Source of the DNA: an uncultured Clostridia bacterium
GTDB lineage: Bacteria > Bacillota > Clostridia > Oscillospirales > Butyricicoccaceae
Assembly (NCBI GenBank): GCA_944375715.1
Contig: CALWAP010000002.1
Span: 124,001-188,000 of the forward strand
Reading direction: 5' to 3'
DNA length: 64,000 bases
The position numbers and the translations under genes were made by a program. The notes beneath the pieces are model-generated. The model was not told where the DNA came from, ran no database searches, and saw only the letters and a program-made list of their open reading frames with translations. Of this stretch, positions 54,478-61,370 are shown piece after piece (within the stretch, counting starts at the first letter, position 1; every line of letters begins with the position of its first letter).

Positions 54478-54690
54478 ATGTTCTGGAGAAGGTATTTCGG
54501 ATGCTGCCGTCCTGTCAGATGGTGCTGCTGCAACAACTGCTGGTGCAACAACAGCTGCGGCTGCAATAACTGCTGCAACAACAACTGCAACAGCTGCGGC
54601 TGCTGCGACGATGATGACGATGACCAAAGCGAGATCAGCTGTGGCTGCTGCAATGTGACCCTCAACTTCAACTGCCGCGATAACGGCTGA
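54478..54690 (+). CDS. Cysteine/asparagine-rich 70-residue protein
   Basis: 70 residues, 19 of them cysteine. Residues 9-43 are almost only Cys and Asn with Gly, Ser and Trp (clusters such as WCCCNNCWCNNSCGC), then six aspartates, then a second small cluster SCGCC. A GGTGAG site precedes the ATG. Unlike a frame shadow, the opposite strand here holds only alanine/valine runs, and a strong terminator follows at 54764. No family recognised. It could be a metal-binding protein, a spore or surface structural protein, or a modified peptide precursor; no modification enzyme lies next to it. Confidence 0.68.
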   Translation: MFWRRYFGCCRPVRWCCCNNCWCNNSCGCNNCCNNNCNSCGCCDDDDDDQSEISCGCCNVTLNFNCRDNG

Positions 54691-54718
54691 TTATCCTGAA
54701 AAGCCGCGTTCAGGCGGC

Positions 54719-54738
54719 GGGCCGGATATATCCGGCCC
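54719..54738. repeat. 20-base perfect palindrome
   Basis: GGGCCGGATA and its complement with no loop, between the cysteine-rich gene and its terminator. Function unknown. Confidence 0.6.
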
Positions 54739-54763
54739 TACATAGCTCCATTTATACCGGACA

Positions 54764-54796
54764 AAAAGGGCCGCGGCTGTGCCGCGGCCCTTTTAT
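54764..54796. terminator. Bidirectional terminator
   Basis: AAAAGGGCCGCGGC-TGT-GCCGCGGCCCTTTT between the cysteine-rich gene and cls, which converge. Confidence 0.92.
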
Positions 54797-54815
54797 TTCA
54801 TTATTATGTTTTTTA

Positions 54816-56351
54816 TCACATAAGCGGGGCAAAAACCCTTAGTATGGCATAAAGGATCTTCCGCGCACCCCTTACCTTGCAGCTTTCAGCCGTAATAGGA
54901 CGACATTTTGTAAGGGTCCTTTGGAAATCGCCCTCAATATCCCCAATAACAGGATGGTCGTACATCCACACGGCGCACTCAAAGTGCAGATACAGGCTTC
55001 GGTAGTCCATATTGATGGTGCCTACAACAGCGGTATTACCGTCAGATACAAAGGATTTGCTGTGAATAAAGCCCGGCATATACTCGTAAAGCTTTACCCC
55101 TCTGGCAATAAGCTCGGCGTAATATGCTTTGGCAACAGCATGGGCATACCAATGGTCGGCCTTGTGAGGCACGATTATTTTTACATCGACTCCGCTCTTG
55201 GCGGCCGAACCAAGAGCCGTTATCATCTCATTGTCGATTATCATATAAGGCGTCGTTATGTGAACATACTCCTTCGCCTTGGAAAGTATGTCCATATACA
55301 CCGTCTCGCCAACCAGCTCCCCGTCGAATGGCGAGTCGCAGTATGGCATGACATAGCCCTTTACCTCCCTGCCGCCGAAATCCGCAGGGCGGAATACCTC
55401 GTAATCATCTATTCTTTTCCTTTCGGCTATCTGCCAAAGCTCAAGGAACATTATGGTAAAGCTGAAAGCCGCCTTGCCCTTGAGCATGACGGCGGTATCC
55501 TTCCAATGGCCGTAGGGCGCCGTTATATTGACATACTCATCCGAAAGATTAACACCGCCTGAAAAGGCTGTCTTCCCGTCTATGACCAATATCTTTCGAT
55601 GATCGCGGTTATTCTGTATAGTTGACAGCAGTGGTCTGAAGGGATTGAACACCCTGCACTTGATGCCCATTTTCCTGAGGCGCGAAGGATAGCTGGCCGG
55701 CAGAAGGGTAAGGCATCCCATGCCGTCGTACATCACCCTGACATCCACCCCCTGGGCCGCCTTGCGCTTTAGGACTTCCAGAATGCTGCCCCACATTTTC
55801 CCCTCGCCAATTATGAAGTACTCGAGGAAAATATATTTTTCGGCCTTTTCCATCTCTCTGAGCATGACTTTCCATTTTTCCTCGCCCAGGCTGAAATAGG
55901 TCACATCGGTATTTTTGAATGCCGAAACATCGGCATACTCGTTCATGTATTTTACAAAATTATATTTGCGGCGGTCCTTTGCCCACAGTTCCCTTAATAT
56001 ATCCCCCTCCTGCTTGACATAGGCAGAGGTTTTTCGCCTTATGCGCTTACTTTCCTTATTAAAAACCAAAGGCAGCTTCTGTCCCTGGACAAAAATATAA
56101 AGGAATGTGCCGAAAATCGGAAACACGGCTATCTGTATTATCCATGAAAGCTTGGATTCGGGATTCCCGCCTTTATTTATGATATATACCATGACAACTA
56201 CGCTCAAAGCCCTTATGGCGCCGCTGAGATAGGTGAAATGCTCATCTTCGGTTATTCTCAGCGCTCCCGAAAAAAGGAAAAGGACCTGGAATGCAAGAAG
56301 CAGGATTATAATGCTGGTCTGACTGAACATCAGCTTAACTATTTTTTTCAT
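54816..56351 (-). CDS. cls: Cardiolipin synthase (phospholipase D family)
   Basis: 511 residues. Two N-terminal membrane segments (about 10-32, 42-60) and a third near 70-88, then two HKD motifs: HRKILVIDGKTAFSGGVN near residue 250 and IHSKSFVSDGNTAVVGTIN near 425. Each half supplies one histidine to the shared active site. Makes cardiolipin from two phosphatidylglycerols at the inner membrane. Confidence 0.95.
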   Translation of the reverse strand: MKKIVKLMFSQTSIIILLLAFQVLFLFSGALRITEDEHFTYLSGAIRALSVVVMVYIINKGGNPESKLSWIIQIAVFPIFGTFLYIFVQGQKLPLVFNKESKRIRRKTSAYVKQEGDILRELWAKDRRKYNFVKYMNEYADVSAFKNTDVTYFSLGEEKWKVMLREMEKAEKYIFLEYFIIGEGKMWGSILEVLKRKAAQGVDVRVMYDGMGCLTLLPASYPSRLRKMGIKCRVFNPFRPLLSTIQNNRDHRKILVIDGKTAFSGGVNLSDEYVNITAPYGHWKDTAVMLKGKAAFSFTIMFLELWQIAERKRIDDYEVFRPADFGGREVKGYVMPYCDSPFDGELVGETVYMDILSKAKEYVHITTPYMIIDNEMITALGSAAKSGVDVKIIVPHKADHWYAHAVAKAYYAELIARGVKLYEYMPGFIHSKSFVSDGNTAVVGTINMDYRSLYLHFECAVWMYDHPVIGDIEGDFQRTLTKCRPITAESCKVRGARKILYAILRVFAPLM

Positions 56352-56419
56352 TTACTACTCCCTGCCTTTCCTTTAATCCAAATATATCCTTTTTCCCCTG
56401 ATCGGTCAAGCGGGACAAG

Positions 56420-56440
56420 AAAAAAGGCCGCTTTCGCGGC
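56420..56440 (-). terminator. Terminator of the 29-residue gene
   Basis: GCCGC-GAAA-GCGGC then CTTTTTTCTT on the minus strand, nine bases after the stop codon. Confidence 0.85.
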
Positions 56441-56448
56441 TTTAATCC

Positions 56449-56538
56449 TTACCTTTCGCTGACGTAGTAAACTTCGTCGCGGAAAATAAGCTCGTCGATA
56501 TCTTCATTCTCGGCGATCTTCCTGATTTCCTTGTTCAT
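56449..56538 (-). CDS. 29-residue peptide gene
   Basis: Too short for usual ORF callers. It reads MNKEIRKIAENEDIDELIFR then nine more residues ending YVSER. It is charged, with no membrane segment. It has every part of a gene in 150 bases: an extended -10 box, AAAGGAG seven bases before ATG, a stop, and a terminator nine bases later. Function unknown. It lies directly downstream of the probable 6S RNA on the same strand. Confidence 0.7.
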   Translation of the reverse strand: MNKEIRKIAENEDIDELIFRDEVYYVSER

Positions 56539-56563
56539 TCGTTTCTCCTTTCAATTTTAAAGT

Positions 56564-56572
56564 ATTATAACA
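56564..56572 (-). promoter_or_regulatory. Extended -10 box for the 29-residue gene
   Basis: TGTTATAAT on the minus strand, about 26 bases before the ATG. No clear -35 box, as is normal with an extended -10. Confidence 0.6.
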
Positions 56573-56616
56573 CAGTATATGTAAATACCTCTTCAACATT
56601 CCGTTAATTTTCTGAA

Positions 56617-56643
56617 AACAAAAGGCCGCCCAAAGGCAGCCTT
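56617..56643 (-). terminator. Terminator of the probable 6S RNA
   Basis: GGCTGCC-TTTG-GGCGGCC then TTTTGTTTTC on the minus strand. Confidence 0.8.
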
Positions 56644-56647
56644 TACA

Positions 56648-56858
56648 GATGTTCCCAAAGCGGGAATGCGGGCTTTAAGTTAACCCGCTATATAAGCAGG
56701 TGGGTTCGCTGTCTTTCCTTTAAACGGCTCCCAACTTCCTGAAAACGGGAGGTCTGCCATCGGGGAAAGAACTTCCGCAATCCCTTAAAACACTTTGCGG
56801 TTAAATAAAGTGCGCCGCATCCCTGCTTTGGGAACATCCATATATATTGTTTACCTTA
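56648..56858 (-). ncRNA. ssrS: Probable 6S RNA
   Basis: About 190-210 bases with no reading frame. The ends are complementary: GATGTTCCCAAAGC (56838-56825) pairs perfectly with GCTTTGGGAACATC (56661-56648), followed inward by a second near-perfect stem ending GCGG/CCGC and then looser, bulged pairing. A single long hairpin with an open middle and closed end stem is the shape of 6S RNA, which mimics an open promoter and binds sigma-A RNA polymerase. It has its own promoter and terminator. I could not check it against a covariance model. Confidence 0.72.
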
Positions 56859-56864
56859 ATTTAT

Positions 56865-56893
56865 ATTATAATACACATAAACCGGCAAATCAA
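56865..56893 (-). promoter_or_regulatory. Promoter of the probable 6S RNA
   Basis: TTGATT (56893-56888), 17 bases, TATAAT (56870-56865), overlapping the very end of the DUF1292 gene. Predicted start at about 56858. Confidence 0.75.
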
Positions 56894-56897
56894 TATC

Positions 56898-57203
56898 CTA
56901 TTCCTCACTTTCCTCTTCTTCCCCGTCCTCCTCTTCGAAGGCATCCTCCAGGCGTTCGGAGAAGATCTGGTACATCTCGTTATACTCATCCTCGTCATCC
57001 AGCGTGGCAAAGGTCTGCTCGCCGTTATATATCTCCTGCTTCATTATCATCAGCTCATAGCTGTCGTCCAGGCTGACCTCGGCGGGAATGAATGCAAAAT
57101 AGGTGCAGCCGTTATACTCGAGGGTATCCATCAGCTCGACCTCGACCTCATTGCCATCCTCGTCTTCCAGGGTCATTATATCGCCGTCAAAAAAATCGTC
57201 CAT
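56898..57203 (-). CDS. DUF1292 family protein
   Basis: 101 residues, strongly acidic. The DUF1292 core runs from ITLEDEDG-like start (IMTLEDEDGNEVEVELMDTL) through YFAFIPAE to ELMIMKQE, ending in a run of glutamates. The family is widespread in Firmicutes, usually near ruvX and mltG; function unknown. GGAGG before the ATG. Confidence 0.9.
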   Translation of the reverse strand: MDDFFDGDIMTLEDEDGNEVEVELMDTLEYNGCTYFAFIPAEVSLDDSYELMIMKQEIYNGEQTFATLDDEDEYNEMYQIFSERLEDAFEEEDGEEEESEE

Positions 57204-57311
57204 TTCTGTTCCTCCGTCAAATATATATTATGAGGTAATTATAGCAAAGACTGCGCCAAAAGCAAGGGATTTAAAGCTTGCCCGATTATTTTTTGCAGGA
57301 CAAAAAAGCCA

Positions 57312-57340
57312 TTGACATAAAGAATGTATGCTGATATAAT
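57312..57340 (+). promoter_or_regulatory. Sigma-A promoter of infC-rpmI-rplT
   Basis: TTGACA (57312-57317), 17 bases, TATAAT (57335-57340): perfect consensus. Confidence 0.95.
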
Positions 57341-57346
57341 ACCAAC

Positions 57347-57497
57347 GGAAAAGAAAGCAGGATTTTACCATCCTCACCTCAATTTTTGAAAGAAGAGGTC
57401 AACATTGCTTAAACTGCGGGCTTTGGCCCCGTTTTCGCTGTGCTTGCAAGGACGGTATTTCTGCCGTCCTTTTTAATTTTTTGGGAGGTGTTTCGGC
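57347..57497 (+). ncRNA. infC operon leader (L20/IF3-type attenuator)
   Basis: About 150 bases between the promoter and infC. It ends in an intrinsic terminator, AAGGACGG / CCGTCCTT followed by TTTTAATTTTTT (57448-57480), placed 17 bases before the infC start. A terminator between promoter and first gene is the layout of the known L20-controlled infC leaders; an alternative structure must prevent it. The antiterminator helix was not determined. Confidence 0.75.
57448..57480 (+). terminator. Attenuator hairpin of the infC leader
   Basis: 8-bp stem with an 8-base loop and a long T-run, upstream of the genes it controls. Confidence 0.88.
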
Positions 57498-58019
57498 ATT
57501 AGCGCTCAAGAGCATCAGATCAACGAAGAGATCACCGATAAGGAAGTAAGGCTTATCGATTCGGACGGATCACAGCTGGGCATCGTAACGCTGCAGAAGG
57601 CCATGGATGTCGCCGTGGAAAGGGGCCTTGACCTGGTCAAGATAGCTCCCAAGGCGGAGCCGCCCGTCTGCCGCGTCATGGATTACGGCAAGTTCCGCTT
57701 CGAGCAGGCCAAGAAGGAAAAAGAGGCCAGGAAAAACCAGAAAGTCGTCGAGATAAAGGAAGTAAGGCTTTCAGCCAAGATTGACACCCACGACTTTGAC
57801 ACCAAAGTCAAGGCTGCCATAAAGTTCCTTTCCGGAGGCGACAAGGTCAAGGCGTCGATACGCTTCAGGGGCAGGGAGATGGCCCACACCAACATAGGCC
57901 TTGAAGTGCTTAAGCGCTTCGGCGAAGCCTGCGCAGAAGCAGGTACCGTGGAAAAGCCTCCCAAACTCGAAGGCCGTCAGATGCTGATGTTCCTGGCTCC
58001 CGAAAAGAAGAAGCAGTAA
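57498..58019 (+). CDS. infC: Translation initiation factor IF-3
   Basis: 173 residues from an ATT start at 57498, nine bases after GGGAGG. The protein begins ISAQEHQINEEI, as expected for IF-3; the first ATG (57603) would remove 35 residues of the N-terminal domain. ATT starts let IF-3 repress its own translation. N-domain ends near residue 75 in APKAEPPVCRVMDYGKFRFE; C-domain has EVRLSAKIDTHDF and FRGREMAHTNIG. Operon with rpmI and rplT. Confidence 0.96.
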   Translation: MSAQEHQINEEITDKEVRLIDSDGSQLGIVTLQKAMDVAVERGLDLVKIAPKAEPPVCRVMDYGKFRFEQAKKEKEARKNQKVVEIKEVRLSAKIDTHDFDTKVKAAIKFLSGGDKVKASIRFRGREMAHTNIGLEVLKRFGEACAEAGTVEKPPKLEGRQMLMFLAPEKKKQ

Positions 58020-58042
58020 GCAGAACAGAGAGGAGAAAAGTT

Positions 58043-58243
58043 ATGCCCAAAATAAAGACACACAGCGGCGCCAAAAAAAGATTTACCCTTACAAAGACAG
58101 GCAAAATTAAGCGCGGCAGTGCCAAAAGACGCCATGATATCAAAGGCTGCAAGTCCAAGCAGAAGATGCGCCAGCTCCGCAAGGCCCTTTATGCCGACGC
58201 CACGGTAGTACCTCAGATCAGGCGCCTTATACCCTACAAATAA
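58043..58243 (+). CDS. rpmI: 50S ribosomal protein L35
   Basis: 66 residues, PKIKTHSGAKKRFTLT at the start and RRLIPYK at the end, very basic. GAGAGGAG before the ATG, 23 bases after infC. Confidence 0.98.
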   Translation: MPKIKTHSGAKKRFTLTKTGKIKRGSAKRRHDIKGCKSKQKMRQLRKALYADATVVPQIRRLIPYK

Positions 58244-58272
58244 ACCCCGGATAACGAAAGGAATGTTCTTAT

Positions 58273-58626
58273 ATGGCAAGAGTTAAAGGCGCGATGATGA
58301 CGCGCAAAAGAAGAAAGAAAGTCATAAAGCTGGCCAAGGGCTTCTGGGGTTCCAAGAAGAACCACTACAAGATGGCCAATCAGCAGGTTATGAAGTCGGG
58401 CGTTTACGCCTATGTCGGCCGCAAGCTGAAAAAGCGTGATTTCAGGAGGCTGTGGATTTCCAGGATCTCGGCTGCCTGCAAGCAGAACGACATCAATTAT
58501 TCCCGCTTCATGAACGGGCTCAAGAGGGCCGGCGTTTCGCTCAACCGCAAGATGCTGTCCGAAATAGCCATTTCCGACAGCCAGGGCTTTGCCGCGCTGG
58601 TGGAAAAGGCCAAGGCCGCGCTCTAA
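58273..58626 (+). CDS. rplT: 50S ribosomal protein L20
   Basis: 117 residues: [40 protein letters not shown] and the [21 protein letters not shown]-domain. Early 50S assembly protein and the likely repressor of this operon through the leader RNA. Confidence 0.98.
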   Translation: MARVKGAMMTRKRRKKVIKLAKGFWGSKKNHYKMANQQVMKSGVYAYVGRKLKKRDFRRLWISRISAACKQNDINYSRFMNGLKRAGVSLNRKMLSEIAISDSQGFAALVEKAKAAL

Positions 58627-58639
58627 TCCATAAACAGTC

Positions 58640-58668
58640 AAAGCGCTGCATATTGCGGCGCTTTTGCT
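58640..58668 (+). terminator. Terminator after rplT
   Basis: AAAGCGCTGCA / TGCGGCGCTTT stem (one G-T pair), then TGCTTT. Part of the mRNA may read on into the next two small genes. Confidence 0.7.
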
Positions 58669-58686
58669 TTACCTCCGGGAGGAACA

Positions 58687-58899
58687 ATGAATAACCACAG
58701 AAAAACCATACGCATAATGACGATCCTGACGATAATCTCGGCCATAGCCGCCTCGGTTTCGGGGGTGACCATGATGGCCAGCGCCACATGGATCAACATC
58801 ATATCGACGGTCAGCGCCGTCACCTGCTGTGTCATTGCCATGATCCAGCTGCTTTTGGTCAAGGAGGCCTATCACGGCCGGAAAGACGAGGAAGAGTAA
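58687..58899 (+). CDS. Small two-pass membrane protein
   Basis: 70 residues: two membrane segments (IMTILTIISAIAASVSGVTMM and WINIISTVSAVTCCVIAMIQ) and a charged end. GGGAGG before the ATG. No family recognised. The SHOCT protein gene begins one base after its stop, so the two are translated together. Confidence 0.75.
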   Translation: MNNHRKTIRIMTILTIISAIAASVSGVTMMASATWINIISTVSAVTCCVIAMIQLLLVKEAYHGRKDEEE

Positions 58900-58900
58900 A

Positions 58901-59269
58901 ATGCGCAGACGCCGTATACGCTACCGTCCCTCAAAATACGCCCTTATCCCCTCCCTTATAGCCGGCATTGCCTTCTGTGTCATAGGCGTAACAATCGTCA
59001 TCCCCCAGGCGGGTATGTTCGGCGTTTTGTGGACGGTGATCGCTGCCGCCATAACGGCCAATAGTATAAGATACCTCTTCGCGTCCAAGGATTCCAGCTA
59101 TGGGGGCGAATATATTGTCGAAGACGATTTCGAAGCTTCCGAAAGTGACGAAAGTTCTGCCGAGGATCCCGAAGCCCGTCTGGCAAAGCTTTTGGATCTT
59201 TATCAAAAAGGCCTCATAACCCGCGAGGAGTATGACCGCAAAAAGGCCGATATATTGAATGAACTTTAA
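58901..59269 (+). CDS. Membrane protein with C-terminal SHOCT domain
   Basis: 122 residues: two membrane segments (about 14-33 and 39-60), an acidic linker, and a SHOCT motif at the end (RLAKLLDLYQKGLITREEYD then KKADILNEL). SHOCT is a short helical domain used in oligomerisation and membrane targeting. Paired with the previous small membrane protein. Confidence 0.85.
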   Translation: MRRRRIRYRPSKYALIPSLIAGIAFCVIGVTIVIPQAGMFGVLWTVIAAAITANSIRYLFASKDSSYGGEYIVEDDFEASESDESSAEDPEARLAKLLDLYQKGLITREEYDRKKADILNEL

Positions 59270-59300
59270 AAAAAAGACGCCTTTCGGCGTCTTTTTTTAT
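59268..59300. terminator. Bidirectional terminator
   Basis: AAAAGACGCC-TTTC-GGCGTCTTTTTTT between converging genes. Confidence 0.92.
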
Positions 59301-59668
59301 TTTCTTTTCCCCCTGCTTATAAAAAGCCATATCAAAAGATGCACCAAAAGCATCATGGCCGTCACGGCCAGCAGGAGCTGAAGGGGCGTCAGCGGCTTTG
59401 TATAGTAGGCCCACTCCTCATTAAAGGGCAGCACAAGGCTGACCGAAACCGCCAGGGACAGCGCCTGGCCGCCCAGGGACACAAGCCTGTGGTTTTTTAT
59501 CCCGCTTAAAAGGGCCAGCAGGGCCGATGCGGCAAAGGCCAGGAAATAATAAAGAATGCTCCCCCTCTGCACATCACCTTTTATGGCCAGGAAACCATAG
59601 GGCATGAAATAACACAGCACAATGAATATCCTCATAAAAGCGTCATAGATCCTTTTGTTGGGCTTCAT
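59297..59668 (-). CDS. Four-pass membrane protein
   Basis: 123 residues with four hydrophobic segments (starting IFIVLCYFMPYGFLAI, ILYYFLAFAASALLALL, LGGQALSLAVSVSLVLPF, LQLLLAVTAMMLLVHLLIWL) and a basic end. GGGGAGG before the ATG. No family recognised. Confidence 0.8.
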   Translation of the reverse strand: MKPNKRIYDAFMRIFIVLCYFMPYGFLAIKGDVQRGSILYYFLAFAASALLALLSGIKNHRLVSLGGQALSLAVSVSLVLPFNEEWAYYTKPLTPLQLLLAVTAMMLLVHLLIWLFISRGKRK

Positions 59669-59785
59669 GTCTTACCTCCCCTTTCTTGTTGGCCTTCTCT
59701 GTATTTATGACAAAAATATCGGAACCCCTGTTCCGCTTTGCCGGTATAAAATATATAATTTATTTTTTGGAGGGTGTGACCAATA

Positions 59786-60283
59786 ATGACCATAACCTTT
59801 GTTGCCCTGCTGCTTTCGGCCGCTTTGAGCGGCATCGCGGCATATACAAGCCTGCCCGGCACAGGCCTGCCGGCGCCCGAAACCCCAAACGGCACGGAGA
59901 GCACTGCGGTAAACTCGGAGGCTGCTTTTGATTTCGGCCTTGCCCTTTCGGTAAAGGATATCACATCCGAGGGCCTGACGGTGGTTTTTCATCAGTCGGG
60001 CTACGAGCCAAAGGGCGACCTTATAACGGGCTCATGGTTCTCCCTTGAGAAATACGAAAACGGCGTATGGCAGGATGTGCTCCGGCTTACAGACAGCCTT
60101 ATGTGGACCTCCGAGGCCTATATAATCACCCCCGGCGGCACGACCGAGCATAAGGAAAGCTGGCAGGCCCTTTACGGCAGCCTTGATAAAGGCCGCTATC
60201 GCATATCAAAAGAAATCCTTGAAGTTAAATCTCCCGGTAATTATACAAGCAGTATAGTTTATGCCGGGTTTGAAATAGAATAA
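59786..60283 (+). CDS. Exported Big_14-like Ig-fold protein
   Basis: 165 residues. A hydrophobic start of about 20 residues is probably an export signal or anchor; no lipobox cysteine. The rest looks like the bacterial Ig-like domain Big_14: GLTVVFHQSGYEPKGDLITG, then WFSLEKYENGVW, then a GRYRISKEI strand near the end. GGAGG is 12 bases before ATG, a longer gap than usual. Role unknown. Confidence 0.72.
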   Translation: MTITFVALLLSAALSGIAAYTSLPGTGLPAPETPNGTESTAVNSEAAFDFGLALSVKDITSEGLTVVFHQSGYEPKGDLITGSWFSLEKYENGVWQDVLRLTDSLMWTSEAYIITPGGTTEHKESWQALYGSLDKGRYRISKEILEVKSPGNYTSSIVYAGFEIE

Positions 60284-60289
60284 CCCCAC

Positions 60290-60322
60290 GCAAAAAAGAC
60301 GCCCGAAGGCGTCTTTTTTATT
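60290..60322. terminator. Bidirectional terminator
   Basis: AAAAAAGACGCC-CGAA-GGCGTCTTTTTT between converging genes. Confidence 0.92.
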
Positions 60323-60334
60323 TCCCCGCAAAAG

Positions 60335-61135
60335 CTATTTTATAAAGGAAAACATATGTATTATGTTCATATCCTCGATCATCTCCAGCCCGTGGCTGCC
60401 CATGCCGCCGTCGATCTCGTGGCAGCCATGGTCGGGGCAGAAGCCCATAAGGGTCTTATGCCCCTTCCAGGTGCTGCATATGGCGTCATGCATTTGGGAA
60501 AACGTTTCGACATTCTCCTCCAAAGCCGCCAGGGCCTCATTTGATTCGGGGGCAAACTTGTGCATTGTGGCGTCGTAATTGCCGTTATAAAGAACTATAA
60601 GGCTGTGCCTGTCCTCGGCAATAAGCTCCAGGGCCTTTTTATTGCATTCCTGGTGGGTATCGTAAATAAAATAATCCATATCCCTTTCGCGGAATATCTC
60701 CGAAATACTGTCCCCCGAGGTGGAAACTATGGCGCACCTTTTGCCGGCCCGGGCCAGGGAGTCAAATACCGTATGAGCCTTGAGCACCGGCTTTACATAA
60801 GCCTTTATGCCGTGGGATTCGGGCATGACGCCTGTATACATGGAGGCAAAGCACACGGGTGTGACGCTGGGCATAACCGAAAGCATGGGTATCTGCAAAT
60901 CGCTTCTGAGCAGGGCCTTTTTAAAAAGGCCGGTATATTTCTGAAAGAGCCACAGTGCAACGGCATCGGGGTTATATATAAACACCCTGTCGGCCTTTCC
61001 GCCAAAGGCGGCCTCGGCCTTTTCGGTCACGATATCGTTTGCCGGAGCAAAACCTTCCGGCGGGTTGACGCCAAGGACATCAAGTACAGTTGCGGCTATG
61101 CTTGTCAAGGGCAGGGAATCATAAATATCGCTCAT
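60335..61135 (-). CDS. Alkaline-phosphatase-superfamily (nucleotide pyrophosphatase-like) protein
   Basis: 266 residues from ATG at 61135; an ATG nine bases earlier sits directly on the AAAGGAG site. The likely nucleophile threonine is in VMPSVTPVCFASMYTGV near residue 90; MPESHGIKAY and the late CPDHGCHEIDGGMGSHG carry metal histidines and aspartates. It is shorter than secreted phosphodiesterases and has no signal, so acts inside the cell. Substrate unknown. Confidence 0.82.
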   Translation of the reverse strand: MSDIYDSLPLTSIAATVLDVLGVNPPEGFAPANDIVTEKAEAAFGGKADRVFIYNPDAVALWLFQKYTGLFKKALLRSDLQIPMLSVMPSVTPVCFASMYTGVMPESHGIKAYVKPVLKAHTVFDSLARAGKRCAIVSTSGDSISEIFRERDMDYFIYDTHQECNKKALELIAEDRHSLIVLYNGNYDATMHKFAPESNEALAALEENVETFSQMHDAICSTWKGHKTLMGFCPDHGCHEIDGGMGSHGLEMIEDMNIIHMFSFIK

Positions 61136-61305
61136 GTGCTTCATTCTCCTTTATTTTGTTTTGTACTAAAATAATACGCCGCGGCCCCTTTCAAGTCAAG
61201 GCCCGCGGGACGCATGTATGCTCCCCGGCGCTTTAAAATAGTTCCCCCGGCCCATGGCCGAAACCATGACAGCCAGGTGCCTTTAAAGCACAAAACAGGT
61301 CTTTT

Positions 61306-61342
61306 TGAAAAAAGCGCCCCGCTTAAAGCGGGGCGCTTTTAA
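61306..61342 (-). terminator. Terminator after nifJ
   Basis: AAAAGCGCCCCGCT / AGCGGGGCGCTTTTTTC on the minus strand. The 160 bases between this and the phosphatase gene hold nothing I can identify. Confidence 0.92.
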
Positions 61343-61370
61343 CTTAAGGCACATGCCTTATTTTATCTGA

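Noticed and set aside
54358..54671. Minus-strand alanine/valine or glutamine/leucine-rich frames
   Set aside because: They are shadows of the Cys/Asn repeat DNA, and lack a ribosome site.
57603..58019. ATG at 57603 as the infC start
   Set aside because: It would remove 35 conserved N-terminal residues; ATT at 57498 has a good ribosome site and is the usual type of infC start.
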